Assembly: GCF_900113835.1 (NCBI RefSeq)
Contig: NZ_FOQV01000001.1
Location: 1,116,001-1,180,000 of the forward strand
Length of the DNA: 64,000 nucleotides
Reading direction: 5' to 3'
Source: Allobosea sp. OK403
Lineage (GTDB): Bacteria; Pseudomonadota; Alphaproteobacteria; Rhizobiales; Beijerinckiaceae
Shown: piece after piece, positions 48,189-57,438 of the stretch
Numbering within the stretch: the first letter of the stretch is position 1
How the letters are laid out: each line of letters opens with the position of its first letter
Program-made: the position numbers and the translations under genes
The notes under the pieces: model-generated
The model's database searches: none
What the model was told of the DNA's origin: nothing
The model's input: only the letters and a program-made list of their open reading frames with translations

Positions 48189-49031
48189 ATGACGGAACGG
48201 AAAGGGACGGTCGGCTTTTCCTCCTATGCAAGCCTGATGGTGCCGGTCCATCTCGGCGGAAACGCAGAAGGGCCGATCAAACTGGCCGCCTCGCTCGCCG
48301 ACCGTTTCGCAAGTCGGCTGATCGGGGTCGCCGCGGCCGAGATCGTGGTGCCCTACTACGGCGACAGTATATCCGCCGCCGACGCCCTGCTGCTCCAAAA
48401 CGCCGAGCAGACTGCCGGTGAGGAGGTCGCTAGAGCCGAGGCGCTGTTCCGGCGGACAGTCGGCTGCAGCTCCGCCATCGAATGGCGCTCCAGCCTCTCC
48501 GAGCCGCGCGGCTTCATCCTGTCCCAATCACGCGCGGCGGATCTGCTGGTGCTCGGCCGGCAAGGAGTCGACGACCAGGGCCGGATGGCGGTCGCAGCGA
48601 ACGACCTCGTCATGGATCTTGGGCGGCCAATCCTGCTGGTTCCGCCACAGGTCGAGTCTCTTTCGGCCAAGCATGTCGTGGTAGCCTGGAAGGATACACG
48701 CGAAGCGAGGCGTGCCGTATGGGACGCATTGCCCTTCCTGGTGCGAGCCGAACTGGTCTATGTCGCTTCGGTCGGCCCAGAGGCGAACGAGCAGGGCATT
48801 GCCGATGTCTGCAGCCACTTGTCGCAACACCATGTTGCGGCGCGCCCCATATCGCGCAGCGGCGACATCGCATCCGAAACCCACGAAATCATCGACATCG
48901 CACAACAGCAAGGCGCCGATCTGATCGTCGCTGGCGCCTATGGACATAGCCGCATGCGCGAATGGCTGTTCGGCGGAATGAGCCGGGATTTGCTGGACAC
49001 GGTACCGCTATGCTGCCTGATGTCCCACTGA
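48189..49031 (+). CDS. Universal stress protein (tandem-domain UspA)
   Basis: 280 residues with two Usp domains. The C-terminal one has the ATP-binding pattern GAYGHSRMREWLFGGMSRDLL, while the N-terminal one (about 10-150) is degenerate (LGRQGVDD...GRPILLVPP). ATG 48189 (MTERKGTVGF) follows AGAGAGA and gives a normal domain start. A longer frame runs back into the preceding gene. It belongs to a group of three related stress genes in this block, commonly under FixK/Fnr control in this order. Confidence 0.88.
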   Translation: MTERKGTVGFSSYASLMVPVHLGGNAEGPIKLAASLADRFASRLIGVAAAEIVVPYYGDSISAADALLLQNAEQTAGEEVARAEALFRRTVGCSSAIEWRSSLSEPRGFILSQSRAADLLVLGRQGVDDQGRMAVAANDLVMDLGRPILLVPPQVESLSAKHVVVAWKDTREARRAVWDALPFLVRAELVYVASVGPEANEQGIADVCSHLSQHHVAARPISRSGDIASETHEIIDIAQQQGADLIVAGAYGHSRMREWLFGGMSRDLLDTVPLCCLMSH

Positions 49032-49119
49032 GCCAGGCAAGCGGGCGGAATGGGGCGACATTGCCCCAGGACAAGCCCGGCGACCGGCAAGCCCTGTACC
49101 AAGCAGGAATGTCCTGACC

Positions 49120-50418
49120 ATGGACGACGGCGCTGCAACACTGACGACAGACGCTTCAAGCGACGAGCTATCGCCACCGCCACCGAGCTTCTTCCAAACC
49201 CTCGGCCCTGGGCTCGTGACGGGTGCAGCCGATGACGATCCCAGCGGGATCGCGACTTACAGTCAGGTCGGCGCGCAGTTCGGCTATGGACTGGCCTGGA
49301 CGATGCTGTTCAGCTTTCCGTTGATGGCCGCCATCCAGGCGATCAGCGCAAGGATCGGCTCCGTCACCGGGCGCGGCATCGCCAGCAATCTGCGGCGACA
49401 CTACTCCCCCTGGCTTCTGCGCGCTGTCCTGCTGCTTCTCATCGTCGCCAACGTCTTCAACCTCGGCGCGGATCTGGGTGCGATGGGCGCCGCGCTTAAA
49501 CTATTGCTCGGCGGATCGCAGCGTCTGTACACCGTAGCCGTCGGTATCATCTCCGTGCTGATGCAGACCTATATGAGCTATGAGCGCTATGCTGCCGCTC
49601 TAAAATGGGCGACGCTGTCATTGTTCTCCTATGTTGCGGTCGTGTTCGCCGCTCAGGTGCCCCTGGGAGCGGCGCTTCACGGCGCATTGGTTCCACAGCT
49701 GACCTTGGACAGCGCGCATGCGATGGCGCTGGTCGCGGTCCTGGGAACCACGATCAGCCCCTATCTCTTTTTCTGGCAGGCAGGTCAGGAGGTCGAGGAG
49801 CTGCACCGGCGTCATCTCAAGCCGTTGTTTGTGGCGCCAAAGACAGCAAGCGGAGAACTTGCGCGCATCCGCCTCGACACGATCGTCGGCATGGGCTTCT
49901 CCAACCTGATCGCGCTCTTCATCATCCTGGCGACAGCCGCGACGCTCAACGCCCATGGCGTCACGGACATCCAGACCTCGAGCCAGGCGGCGGAAGCGCT
50001 GCGTCCCATTGCCGGCCCCTACACCTTCGCGCTCTTCACGATCGGCATTGTCGCCACGGGCATGCTCGCCATCCCTGTCCTCGCGGGCTCCGTCGCCTAT
50101 GCGGTGAGCGAGACCTTCAGGTGGCCTGAGGGACTTGATCACCGCCCTCACGAGGCTAAGGCCTTCTATGCGGCAATCGCAGTGGCGACGCTTGCGGGGC
50201 TGGCGCTCAACTTCGTCGGCATCGACGAGATCAAGGCGCTGTATTGGAGCGCTGTGCTCAACGGCGTCCTTGCGGCACCGCTGATGGTGGTGATCATGCT
50301 GGTCGCCACGAACCGGCGCGTGATGGGTCGGTTGCGCCTGCCCCGGTCACTGGCGGTTGTGGGGTGGCTCGCAACCGCGGTGATGGCCGCTGCGACAGCA
50401 GGCTTCTTTCTGCTGTAA
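49120..50418 (+). CDS. Nramp-related divalent metal transporter (non-canonical)
   Basis: 432 residues with about 11 helices and the LeuT-like Nramp fold. The canonical helix-1 DPGN metal motif reads Asp40-Pro-Ser-Gly43 (ADDDPSGIATYSQVG), and the helix-6 MPH motif is absent (TTISPYLFFWQAGQE). This places it in an Nramp-related clade, some members of which transport Mg2+, rather than classical Mn/Fe transporters. It follows the stress gene by 88 bp on the same strand. Its 3' end is 9 bp from the convergent phaC stop. Confidence 0.85.
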   Translation: MDDGAATLTTDASSDELSPPPPSFFQTLGPGLVTGAADDDPSGIATYSQVGAQFGYGLAWTMLFSFPLMAAIQAISARIGSVTGRGIASNLRRHYSPWLLRAVLLLLIVANVFNLGADLGAMGAALKLLLGGSQRLYTVAVGIISVLMQTYMSYERYAAALKWATLSLFSYVAVVFAAQVPLGAALHGALVPQLTLDSAHAMALVAVLGTTISPYLFFWQAGQEVEELHRRHLKPLFVAPKTASGELARIRLDTIVGMGFSNLIALFIILATAATLNAHGVTDIQTSSQAAEALRPIAGPYTFALFTIGIVATGMLAIPVLAGSVAYAVSETFRWPEGLDHRPHEAKAFYAAIAVATLAGLALNFVGIDEIKALYWSAVLNGVLAAPLMVVIMLVATNRRVMGRLRLPRSLAVVGWLATAVMAAATAGFFLL

Positions 50419-50427
50419 GGACGCCAC

Positions 50428-52245
50428 TCAGCCGAACACGAACGGCCCTGGAGCCGCTCCGAGCGCATGCAACCCGGATCGATCGTCGCGCGCCGGTGGC
50501 ATGGTCCGGGCACCCGAATGCTGCGCCAGCCACTCGAACCAGTGAGGCCACCAGGAGCCCTCATGATAGGCTGCGCTCTGCAGCCAGCGATCGGGGTCGA
50601 GATGGCGTTCCCGTGGCTTTGCGGTGGCGATGCGGACATGACGGTCGGCCCGGCCGGGCGGGGAGACGATGCCTTGGTTGTGGCCGCCATTGGTGAGGGC
50701 GAAGGTCACCTCGGATTCCGTCAGGTTGTGGAGCTTGAAGACCGAGCGCCACGGCGCGACGTGATCCCATTCGGTGCCGACAGCGAAGATCGGGCGGCGG
50801 ATATCGTGCAGCGACACCCGCTGTCCGTCGATCACGAAGCGCCCCTCGGCGAGATCGTTGTTCAGGTAGAGCTTGCGGAGATACTCGCTGTGCATTGCGG
50901 CCGGCATGCGGGTCGCATCGGTCGACCAGGCTGCGATATCACCGAGCGGCTCCCGCTGGCCGAGCAGGTAGTTGCGGATCATGCGTGACCAGATCAGGTC
51001 GTTCGACCGCAGGAGATGAAACGTCCCCGCCATGCGGGAGGCCTCCAGCACGCCCCGCTCGGCCATCATGTCGTCGAGGATCGCGAGTTCGCTCTCGTCG
51101 ACGAACAGACCGAGTTCGCCCGCTTCGCGGAAATCCGTCTGCGCCGCCAGGAAGGTCAGGGTCTGAATCCGTTCGTCAAGATCGCGCGCCATGGCAGCCG
51201 CCGTCAGCGCCAGCAACGTCCCGCCAATGCAGTAGCCCACCGCATGGGCCTTGCGCGCCCCCGAAGCCTCCAGCGTGGCCGCGAGCGCCGGCAAAACTCC
51301 GAGCGTGCGATAGTCGTCCATGCCGAGATCGCGATCGCTCTCGTCCGGATTCTTCCAGGAGATCATGAACACCGTGAAACCCTGGTCGACGAGATGCTTC
51401 ACTAGCGAGTTTTCGGGCCGCAGGTCGAGAATGTAGTATTTCATGATCCAGGCGGGCACGATGAGTACCGGCTCCGGGTGGACGACAGCGGTGGTCGGCT
51501 CGTATTGGATGACCTCGGCGAGCCGGTTGCGATGAACGATCCGCCCCTTCGTCACAGCGACCGTCTCCCCGGGCGTGAAGACGTCGGCGCCGGCAGGCCG
51601 CTTTTTCTCCAGGATCCTCTGCCAGTCGTCGAGCGCGAAAGCCGCGCCGGTCAAGAGGTTGTGCCCCCCACTCTTCAAAGTCGCATCGAGGACCTCGGGG
51701 TTGGTCAGCGGGCTGTTCGACGGCGCTACGCAGTCAAGCGCCTGGCGGCCGACGAAACGCAGCATGGCGAGATGGTGCGGGGTCGCGCCATGGATCTTGC
51801 TTGTAGCCGCGTCGAGCGTCCGCTCCAGCGCAAGCAGCGTCTCCGCATAGAGGGCGAAGGGCCATTGCCGCCAGCTCGGATGGCGAAAGCGCTTGTCCTG
51901 AGGCAGTGCGCGCTCGCATGGGATGCATTCACCGCCATGGACCAGCATGCTCAGATTGAGTTCAGCCAAACGGCTCGCCTCTGTCGCGCACGACATTGCG
52001 ATTTCGGCAGAACGCGCGGGCGAAACGGCCAGATGCGCGGCCCAATCGAACCACGCCTCGGCCAACCCCATTGGCGAAAAACCTGCCGACATCGTGCCGA
52101 TCGCAGCGTGCAGCAGGCGGTCAATCGGCTCCTCCCCGCTAAAATCGTCCGCCGCATCAGGCTTCGCTGGCGCGATGGGATCCGAGCGGTTGATCGGAGC
52201 TTGCAGTGGGGCACGCGGCGCGGTGATCTTGGCTTGGACCGTCAT
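50428..52245 (-). CDS. phaC: Poly(3-hydroxyalkanoate) polymerase (PHA synthase)
   Basis: A 605-residue alpha/beta-hydrolase-fold polymerase. The lipase-like box is GYCIGG with the nucleophile at Cys339, and the catalytic Asp and His are expected in PIFAVGTEWDHVAPW and TNGGHNQGIV. PAWIMKYYILDLRPENSLVKHL is typical of class I enzymes. An N-terminal 40 residues are Pro/Ala-rich. The ATG at 52245 (MTVQAKI) is used. The open frame to 52293 is unrelated. A FixK-type site lies 70 bp upstream, shared with the divergent phasin. Confidence 0.94.
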   Translation of the reverse strand: MTVQAKITAPRAPLQAPINRSDPIAPAKPDAADDFSGEEPIDRLLHAAIGTMSAGFSPMGLAEAWFDWAAHLAVSPARSAEIAMSCATEASRLAELNLSMLVHGGECIPCERALPQDKRFRHPSWRQWPFALYAETLLALERTLDAATSKIHGATPHHLAMLRFVGRQALDCVAPSNSPLTNPEVLDATLKSGGHNLLTGAAFALDDWQRILEKKRPAGADVFTPGETVAVTKGRIVHRNRLAEVIQYEPTTAVVHPEPVLIVPAWIMKYYILDLRPENSLVKHLVDQGFTVFMISWKNPDESDRDLGMDDYRTLGVLPALAATLEASGARKAHAVGYCIGGTLLALTAAAMARDLDERIQTLTFLAAQTDFREAGELGLFVDESELAILDDMMAERGVLEASRMAGTFHLLRSNDLIWSRMIRNYLLGQREPLGDIAAWSTDATRMPAAMHSEYLRKLYLNNDLAEGRFVIDGQRVSLHDIRRPIFAVGTEWDHVAPWRSVFKLHNLTESEVTFALTNGGHNQGIVSPPGRADRHVRIATAKPRERHLDPDRWLQSAAYHEGSWWPHWFEWLAQHSGARTMPPARDDRSGLHALGAAPGPFVFG

Positions 52246-52308
52246 GTGAACACTCTCGCAGCCCGTTCTCGATCGAAACACCTTTACCCACATCGACCAG
52301 CACCGCCT

Positions 52309-52322
52309 TTGATGCGGATCAA
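52309..52322. promoter_or_regulatory. FixK/FnrN box between phaC and the phasin gene
   Basis: TTGATGCGGATCAA is a perfect TTGAT-N4-ATCAA site, flanked symmetrically (GCC...GGC). The centre is about 70 bp from the phaC start and 83 bp from the phasin start, consistent with bidirectional control. Confidence 0.8.
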
Positions 52323-52398
52323 GGCGGCATCCTCAGGATCGTCGATGCTGCCTCCTTCGGAGGCCGCGCAGGGTGCGCGGCTAGGCAGGAGGCAAGCC

Positions 52399-52806
52399 AT
52401 GACGAACCCACGCAGCCCTCAGGGCCACAACGGGGCGAGCCCAAGCGGCATGCAGCCATTTGGTTCCTTTGAGGACCTATCCAAGTCGATGCAGGGGCAG
52501 TTCGCAGCGATTTCGGCTATCCCGCACGCCATGCTCGAAGCCCAACTGGCGATGGGGTCGGAGCTCTTCGGCTTCATGGGGCGGCGGATGAAGGCCCAGG
52601 CCGAACTCTGTCACGAACTCAGCCAATGTCGCGAACTCGCGGACGCCGTCCAGGCACAGCGTCGATTCAGCGAACGCGTCTCCAGCGACTATTCCGAGGA
52701 ATTCGGCCAGATCACGACGATGCTGCGCAACGAGCTCACAAGTGTCGCGGACGCGGCGAGCGAGGCTGTCACCGAGGCCAGCAAAGCGGCCAAGCTCGCA
52801 GCCTGA
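52399..52806 (+). CDS. Phasin-family protein
   Basis: A 135-residue protein with an unstructured N-terminus (about 1-25) and long amphipathic helices: FGSFEDLSKSMQGQFAAISA, AQAELCHELSQCRELADAVQ and LTSVADAASEAVTEASKAAK. This is the Phasin_2 pattern of granule-coating proteins. AGGAGG lies 8 bases before the ATG, one of the best ribosome sites in the window, fitting an abundant protein. It is divergent from phaC. Confidence 0.85.
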   Translation: MTNPRSPQGHNGASPSGMQPFGSFEDLSKSMQGQFAAISAIPHAMLEAQLAMGSELFGFMGRRMKAQAELCHELSQCRELADAVQAQRRFSERVSSDYSEEFGQITTMLRNELTSVADAASEAVTEASKAAKLAA

Positions 52807-52839
52807 GTTCGGGGTTTCGAACGTGAAACGGACAGCACG

Positions 52840-54708
52840 ATGGCCTTCGTCCGCGTGGTCAAGCGAAGCATCGTCGCCTGCCCGTTGGCTGGCCTGCTGA
52901 TCGGCTTCGGCCTCCATCAGCTCGGTGAGAATGAACTCGCCCGATCGACCTGGGCATGGGCAACCTTGCCCGTGCTGGTCGTGCTGTGCATCGAGATTGT
53001 CATCACACTTCGCCGCGGCGAGTTCGGCCTGGACATTGTCGCAGCCTTGTCGATGTCGGCGGCGCTCGTCTTCGGTGAGCCTCTCGCCGCCGTCGTCGTC
53101 GCTTTGATGTATGCCGGGGGCCAGCATCTCGAGGACTTCGCCGAGCGTCGCGCCCGCAGGGACATGACCGCCCTGCTGGGTCGCGCGCCACGCTCGGTGA
53201 TGCGGTACGAGAACGGCCATCTGCGCAAGGTCGCGACCGAACTCGTCCTTCCCGGCGACGCCCTGCTGATCCGTAGCGGCGATATCATTCCCGTGGATGG
53301 TCGCGTCGCGCGCGGCGCGGCGGTTCTGGATATGTCCGCACTGACCGGAGAAGCACTTCCGCAACGAATGGAAGAAGGGACCGTCATCGCCAGCGGCGCG
53401 CTCAATCGCGGCGACGCCTTCGATCTGACCGCGCTCAGGCTCGCTCGCGACAGCGTCTACGCCGGCATTGTACGCCTCGTCGACGCTGCCCAGAAGAGCA
53501 AGGCGCCGATGGCGCGTCTGGCCGACCAATACGCCCTCGCCTTCCTGGTCGTCACGCTTGTCATGGCCGGCGGCGCCTGGTGGTTATCCGGCGATGCCAG
53601 CCGCGCAGTCGCCGTGCTCGTCGTCGCAACGCCCTGCCCCCTGCTGTTGGCTGTTCCGATCGCCCTGGTCGCCGGCATGTCGCGGGCCGCCAAGGCTGGA
53701 ATCCTGATCAAGAGCGGCGCTGCACTGGAGAAACTGGCGCTCCTGCGTGCGATCGTCTTCGACAAGACCGGCACACTGACATCGGGATCGGCCCAGGTCG
53801 TCGAAATCATACCGACGACCGGCCATTCGGTCGATGAGCTCCTTTGCGCTGCCGCATCGCTCGGCCAAATATCAAACCACATCGTTTCACATCAACTCGT
53901 CTCTGAAGCCCGGCGGCGCGGGATCGAGCTGGTTATCCCGACAGACGTCTCCGAAGCAGCCGGCGAAGGCGTGATGGGCTTCGTCGCCGGCAAGCGAACG
54001 ATCATCGGCAAACCCAGCTTCGTGCTGAATCAACTCGACCCGGGACAGCGCGACAGCGGGGTGCCATCGGGAGCGCTCCAGATCGCAATCGCAATCGAGC
54101 AAGGCTACGCTGGCCATATCGTCATGTCCGATCGGCTTCGCCAGGGCACGCCAGACCTGCTGCGGGCGCTGCGCGACAGCGGCATCGCCCGCATCGTGCT
54201 CGCAACGGGGGACCACCGCGAGGTCGCGGAAGCACTCGCCGCAAACCTCGACCTCGATGCCATCGAAGCCGATCTCACGCCGGCGCAGAAGATCGCTACC
54301 GTCAGCGCGGCACGGCGCTATGGCCCTGTCATGATGGTCGGTGACGGGATCAACGACGCGCCCGCACTCGCGGCGGCGGATGTCGGCGTCGCCATGGGTT
54401 TAAGCGGCTCGGCGGCCTCGATCGAGACTGCGGACGTGATTTTGCTCGTCGATCAGCTCGATCGTCTTGTCACCGCTCTGCGGATCGCCAAGCGATCGCG
54501 CGCTATCGCGATACAGAGCGTGGTGGTTGGCATCGGCCTGTCGACGCTCGGCATGATTGCCGCGGCCTTCGGAGGGCTATCCCCGGTGGAGGGCGCCCTG
54601 CTGCAAGAGGCCATTGATGTCGCAGTCATTCTCAATGCGCTACGCGCACTCGGCGACCAGCATTTCCTCGGCCGCCCGCTTCGTCCTCAAACGGATGCCG
54701 TAGGCTAG
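52840..54708 (+). CDS. P1B-type metal-transporting ATPase with TPC motif
   Basis: 622 residues, no N-terminal HMA domain. It shows the actuator loop MSALTGEALP (166-175), the transmembrane metal motif Thr264-Pro-Cys266-Pro (VATPCPLLLAVP) in place of CPC, phosphorylation Asp308 (FDKTGTLT) and the hinge GDGINDAPAL. The TPC motif is that of the P1B-5 group (Nia-like, Fe/Ni) rather than the copper CPC group. The last helix has QEAIDVAVILNALRAL. It starts 33 bp after the phasin gene and may be cotranscribed from the FixK site. Confidence 0.9.
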   Translation: MAFVRVVKRSIVACPLAGLLIGFGLHQLGENELARSTWAWATLPVLVVLCIEIVITLRRGEFGLDIVAALSMSAALVFGEPLAAVVVALMYAGGQHLEDFAERRARRDMTALLGRAPRSVMRYENGHLRKVATELVLPGDALLIRSGDIIPVDGRVARGAAVLDMSALTGEALPQRMEEGTVIASGALNRGDAFDLTALRLARDSVYAGIVRLVDAAQKSKAPMARLADQYALAFLVVTLVMAGGAWWLSGDASRAVAVLVVATPCPLLLAVPIALVAGMSRAAKAGILIKSGAALEKLALLRAIVFDKTGTLTSGSAQVVEIIPTTGHSVDELLCAAASLGQISNHIVSHQLVSEARRRGIELVIPTDVSEAAGEGVMGFVAGKRTIIGKPSFVLNQLDPGQRDSGVPSGALQIAIAIEQGYAGHIVMSDRLRQGTPDLLRALRDSGIARIVLATGDHREVAEALAANLDLDAIEADLTPAQKIATVSAARRYGPVMMVGDGINDAPALAAADVGVAMGLSGSAASIETADVILLVDQLDRLVTALRIAKRSRAIAIQSVVVGIGLSTLGMIAAAFGGLSPVEGALLQEAIDVAVILNALRALGDQHFLGRPLRPQTDAVG

Positions 54709-54772
54709 GCGATCGTCTGCGGCGGCGAAGGCCCTACGCAGCGGCTCTGGCCAGTTCCCGCTAATCTCCCCG

Positions 54773-55606
54773 TCACTGGCTGATGAGACACGGGATCGAA
54801 AGCTCGATCATGGCGTCCATTTCGGCGGCCAGGTCGGAATACAGCAGCTGATGATGCGTATAGCCACCGCCGACGATCAAATCCGTCCCTTCATCCGAGG
54901 CGAAGACCCGAAGCCGCTCCATCGTCGGCATTCCCATCTGTTTCAAGGCAACCGCTCGTGCAGCAATGCCGTGGCATTGCAGAAACGCGGCGACGTCCAA
55001 GGTTCCCGATACAGACTGCGAAGCGCCATTCTCCTGGTCGAATAGCTGAACCACGACCACCTGCTTCATCAACCGCAATACAGGCAAAGCGTCACGGACA
55101 ACGCGCCTGCTGGCACGATCATCACGCCAGAGCACAATGGCATTCCGACGTAAAAACGGTTGCCCCGCAGAATGAGCCACGAACAGGAGCGGCCGCCCGC
55201 TGTTGAGCAGTAATGTGTCGAGATCGGAGCCTCCGCTCCCTCCGTCAAAGACAGAATCCTTCCCAACGACCAGGATATCCGACGCGCGGCCGTGCCGGAT
55301 CAAGGCGGGCAAGTGCTGCGCGCATTCTGCGATCCACTCGCCTCGACACCGTTGCCGTCCGGCCAGGGCGATGAACCGCCGCCCGGCCTCATCGAGTTGA
55401 TGCTGTGTCGCGATCCTCTGTTCCCGTATCAGGTCGCGGACCATTCCAATCGTGTCATGCGGCGAAACCTCGGGCATAGCCGCCTCCTGCGCCATCAAAC
55501 CCACGAGGCGGGCATCCAAATGCTGGGCTAGCCAGATGGCATGGTCGATCCGCCCAGCTCCGGGCTGGTCGTCGGAAACGTCGACCAAAATGCTGGCATA
55601 GGACAT
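54773..55606 (-). CDS. Universal stress protein (tandem-domain UspA)
   Basis: A 277-residue two-domain Usp protein starting MSYASILVDVSDDQPGAGRI. The second domain's nucleotide motif is altered (VGGGYTHHQLLYSDLAAEM for the usual GxxGxxR pattern), so ATP binding is doubtful. Its start is 64 bp from a FixK-type site shared with the divergent kinase gene. Confidence 0.85.
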   Translation of the reverse strand: MSYASILVDVSDDQPGAGRIDHAIWLAQHLDARLVGLMAQEAAMPEVSPHDTIGMVRDLIREQRIATQHQLDEAGRRFIALAGRQRCRGEWIAECAQHLPALIRHGRASDILVVGKDSVFDGGSGGSDLDTLLLNSGRPLLFVAHSAGQPFLRRNAIVLWRDDRASRRVVRDALPVLRLMKQVVVVQLFDQENGASQSVSGTLDVAAFLQCHGIAARAVALKQMGMPTMERLRVFASDEGTDLIVGGGYTHHQLLYSDLAAEMDAMIELSIPCLISQ

Positions 55607-55663
55607 CGCGCGCTCCTTGAGGCCACCGATGCGGCAATGAAGAGCAACTCGCTTCTGGATCCT

Positions 55664-55677
55664 TTGATGTCGATCAA
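55664..55677. promoter_or_regulatory. FixK/FnrN box between uspA and the phosphotransferase/kinase gene
   Basis: TTGATGTCGATCAA is a perfect TTGAT-N4-ATCAA site, centred 64 bp from both divergent starts (55606 and 55735). Confidence 0.8.
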
Positions 55678-55734
55678 TGCCCGCGATCCTGGCGTCCCTA
55701 ACCTCGCAACAGAAATGAGACCGAAGGTTGGGTC

Positions 55735-57438
55735 ATGGGCAATCAGACGGAGGCCATCTCGTTCCTGTCCTCTGCAGATGGGTTGGCAGGCAACAGCCAA
55801 GACCACCGGACCGTCACGACCCATATCTCGACGGTGCTCCTACTTGGCGACAAGGCCATCAAACTCAAGAAGGCGGTCCAGTTTCCCTATTTGGACTTTT
55901 CGACACCCGAACGTCGCCTGGCCGCGTGCTATGACGAATTGCGACTGAACCGGCGCACCGCCCCGGCCATCTATCGGGCCGTGCATCGCATTACCCGCGA
56001 AGACAACGGCCGGCTCGCGCTGAACGGGCCCGGCAAGCTGGTCGACGCCGCGATCGAAATGGCGCGCTTCGATGACGACCAACTCTTCGACAGGCTGGCG
56101 CGCGCCGACCGCCTGACGGTCGATCAGATGGACCAGTTGGCGGCCCAGATCGCCCAGCTTCACGAAACTGCCGAGGTCGTCTTGGGCGAAGGCGCAGAGC
56201 GGTTCGAGCGCATCATTCGCGGCAACGAGCGCGCCCTGGCGGATTGCCCGATCTTCCTGCCTTCGGAGGTCGCCGATGTGACCGGCGCCTGCCAGCTCCA
56301 TTTTCAAGAGGAGGCAGCACTCCTCGATCAGCGGGCTCGCGCCGGTCGCGTGAGGCACTGTCATGGCGATCTGCACCTGCGCAACATTTGCATGATCGAC
56401 GGACAACCAACACTATTCGATTGCCTGGAGTTCAACGAAGAGCTTGCCACGACGGATGTCCTCTACGATCTCGCCTTCGTGCTGATGGATCTCTGGCATC
56501 GCAAGCTGCCCCTTCACGCCAACATCCTGTTCAATCGCTACCTCGACCTGACGGGCGACGAGGGGGGCGTGGCGCTGTTGCCGCTGTTTATGGCCGTGCG
56601 CGCCGTCATTCGCGCGCATGTCACGGCCATGGAAGTCGCGGAGACCGATCTGGCCTGCGCCTGGAAGGAGGCCGAGGCGAGATCCTATCTCGATCTGGCA
56701 CGGGATTTCCTTGCCGAGAGTCCGGCCGTTCTGGTGGCTGTGGGAGGCTATTCCGGTTCGGGCAAATCGACCGTTGCGACCCGGATCGCGCCAGAGATCG
56801 GACCTGCGCCTGGCGCGCGCATACTCTCCAGCGACCGCATCAGGAAGAGACTGTTCGGCGTCGCGCCGCAAACCCGGCTCGGCCCGACGGGCTATGCTGA
56901 CGAGATCTCGGAACAGGTCTACGCGACCATCACCGACCGGGCGGGCGTGCTCGTGTCGGCCGGCCACGGCGTGGTGGCCGACGCCGTGTTCGATCTCCCC
57001 TCCCGACGCGACCGGCTGGCTGCGGTTGCCGCACGCTGCAATGTGCCGTTTCGCGGACTGTGGCTCGATGCACCGGCGGACATGCTGATGCGCCGCGTCG
57101 CTGCTCGCAAGAACGATCCTTCCGATGCGACCCCCGCCGTGGTGATGGATCAGCTTGTCCGTCAGTCGGAGCCGATCGACTGGCTCATGCTAGACGCGGC
57201 CGGAGATATTGAGGTCGTCAGCAATGCGGCGCGTCTCGCCGTGCGCCCGCAATCGGCAATCGAACGTCACGCGCCGGCTTGCTCGGGAATACGCGTCGCG
57301 TCCGCCTCGCCGGAGCCTCGCCGGTCACTCGACCAGGCAGCTCTCCTCTCGCGCAACCCGCCTGGCCCGATTTGCACCCCTTCGGCTGCCAGCGTCCCAC
57401 CAGGCCCTCAAACCATCATCGCATGGAGGAAACCATGA
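55735..57438 (+). CDS. Bifunctional aminoglycoside-phosphotransferase-like / P-loop kinase protein
   Basis: 567 residues with two catalytic modules. The N-terminal half (about 30-320) is APH-like with HCHGDLHLRNICM and LFDCLEFNEEL. The C-terminal half (about 335-500) is a P-loop kinase with Walker A GGYSGSGKST and SSDRIRK. A basic, Pro-rich tail of about 60 residues has no domain and runs into the next gene. ATG and stop overlap the following uspA (57435) by 4 bp with a strong GGAGG site. The substrate is unknown. Such proteins recur in FixK/Fnr regulons. Confidence 0.87.
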   Translation: MGNQTEAISFLSSADGLAGNSQDHRTVTTHISTVLLLGDKAIKLKKAVQFPYLDFSTPERRLAACYDELRLNRRTAPAIYRAVHRITREDNGRLALNGPGKLVDAAIEMARFDDDQLFDRLARADRLTVDQMDQLAAQIAQLHETAEVVLGEGAERFERIIRGNERALADCPIFLPSEVADVTGACQLHFQEEAALLDQRARAGRVRHCHGDLHLRNICMIDGQPTLFDCLEFNEELATTDVLYDLAFVLMDLWHRKLPLHANILFNRYLDLTGDEGGVALLPLFMAVRAVIRAHVTAMEVAETDLACAWKEAEARSYLDLARDFLAESPAVLVAVGGYSGSGKSTVATRIAPEIGPAPGARILSSDRIRKRLFGVAPQTRLGPTGYADEISEQVYATITDRAGVLVSAGHGVVADAVFDLPSRRDRLAAVAARCNVPFRGLWLDAPADMLMRRVAARKNDPSDATPAVVMDQLVRQSEPIDWLMLDAAGDIEVVSNAARLAVRPQSAIERHAPACSGIRVASASPEPRRSLDQAALLSRNPPGPICTPSAASVPPGPQTIIAWRKP

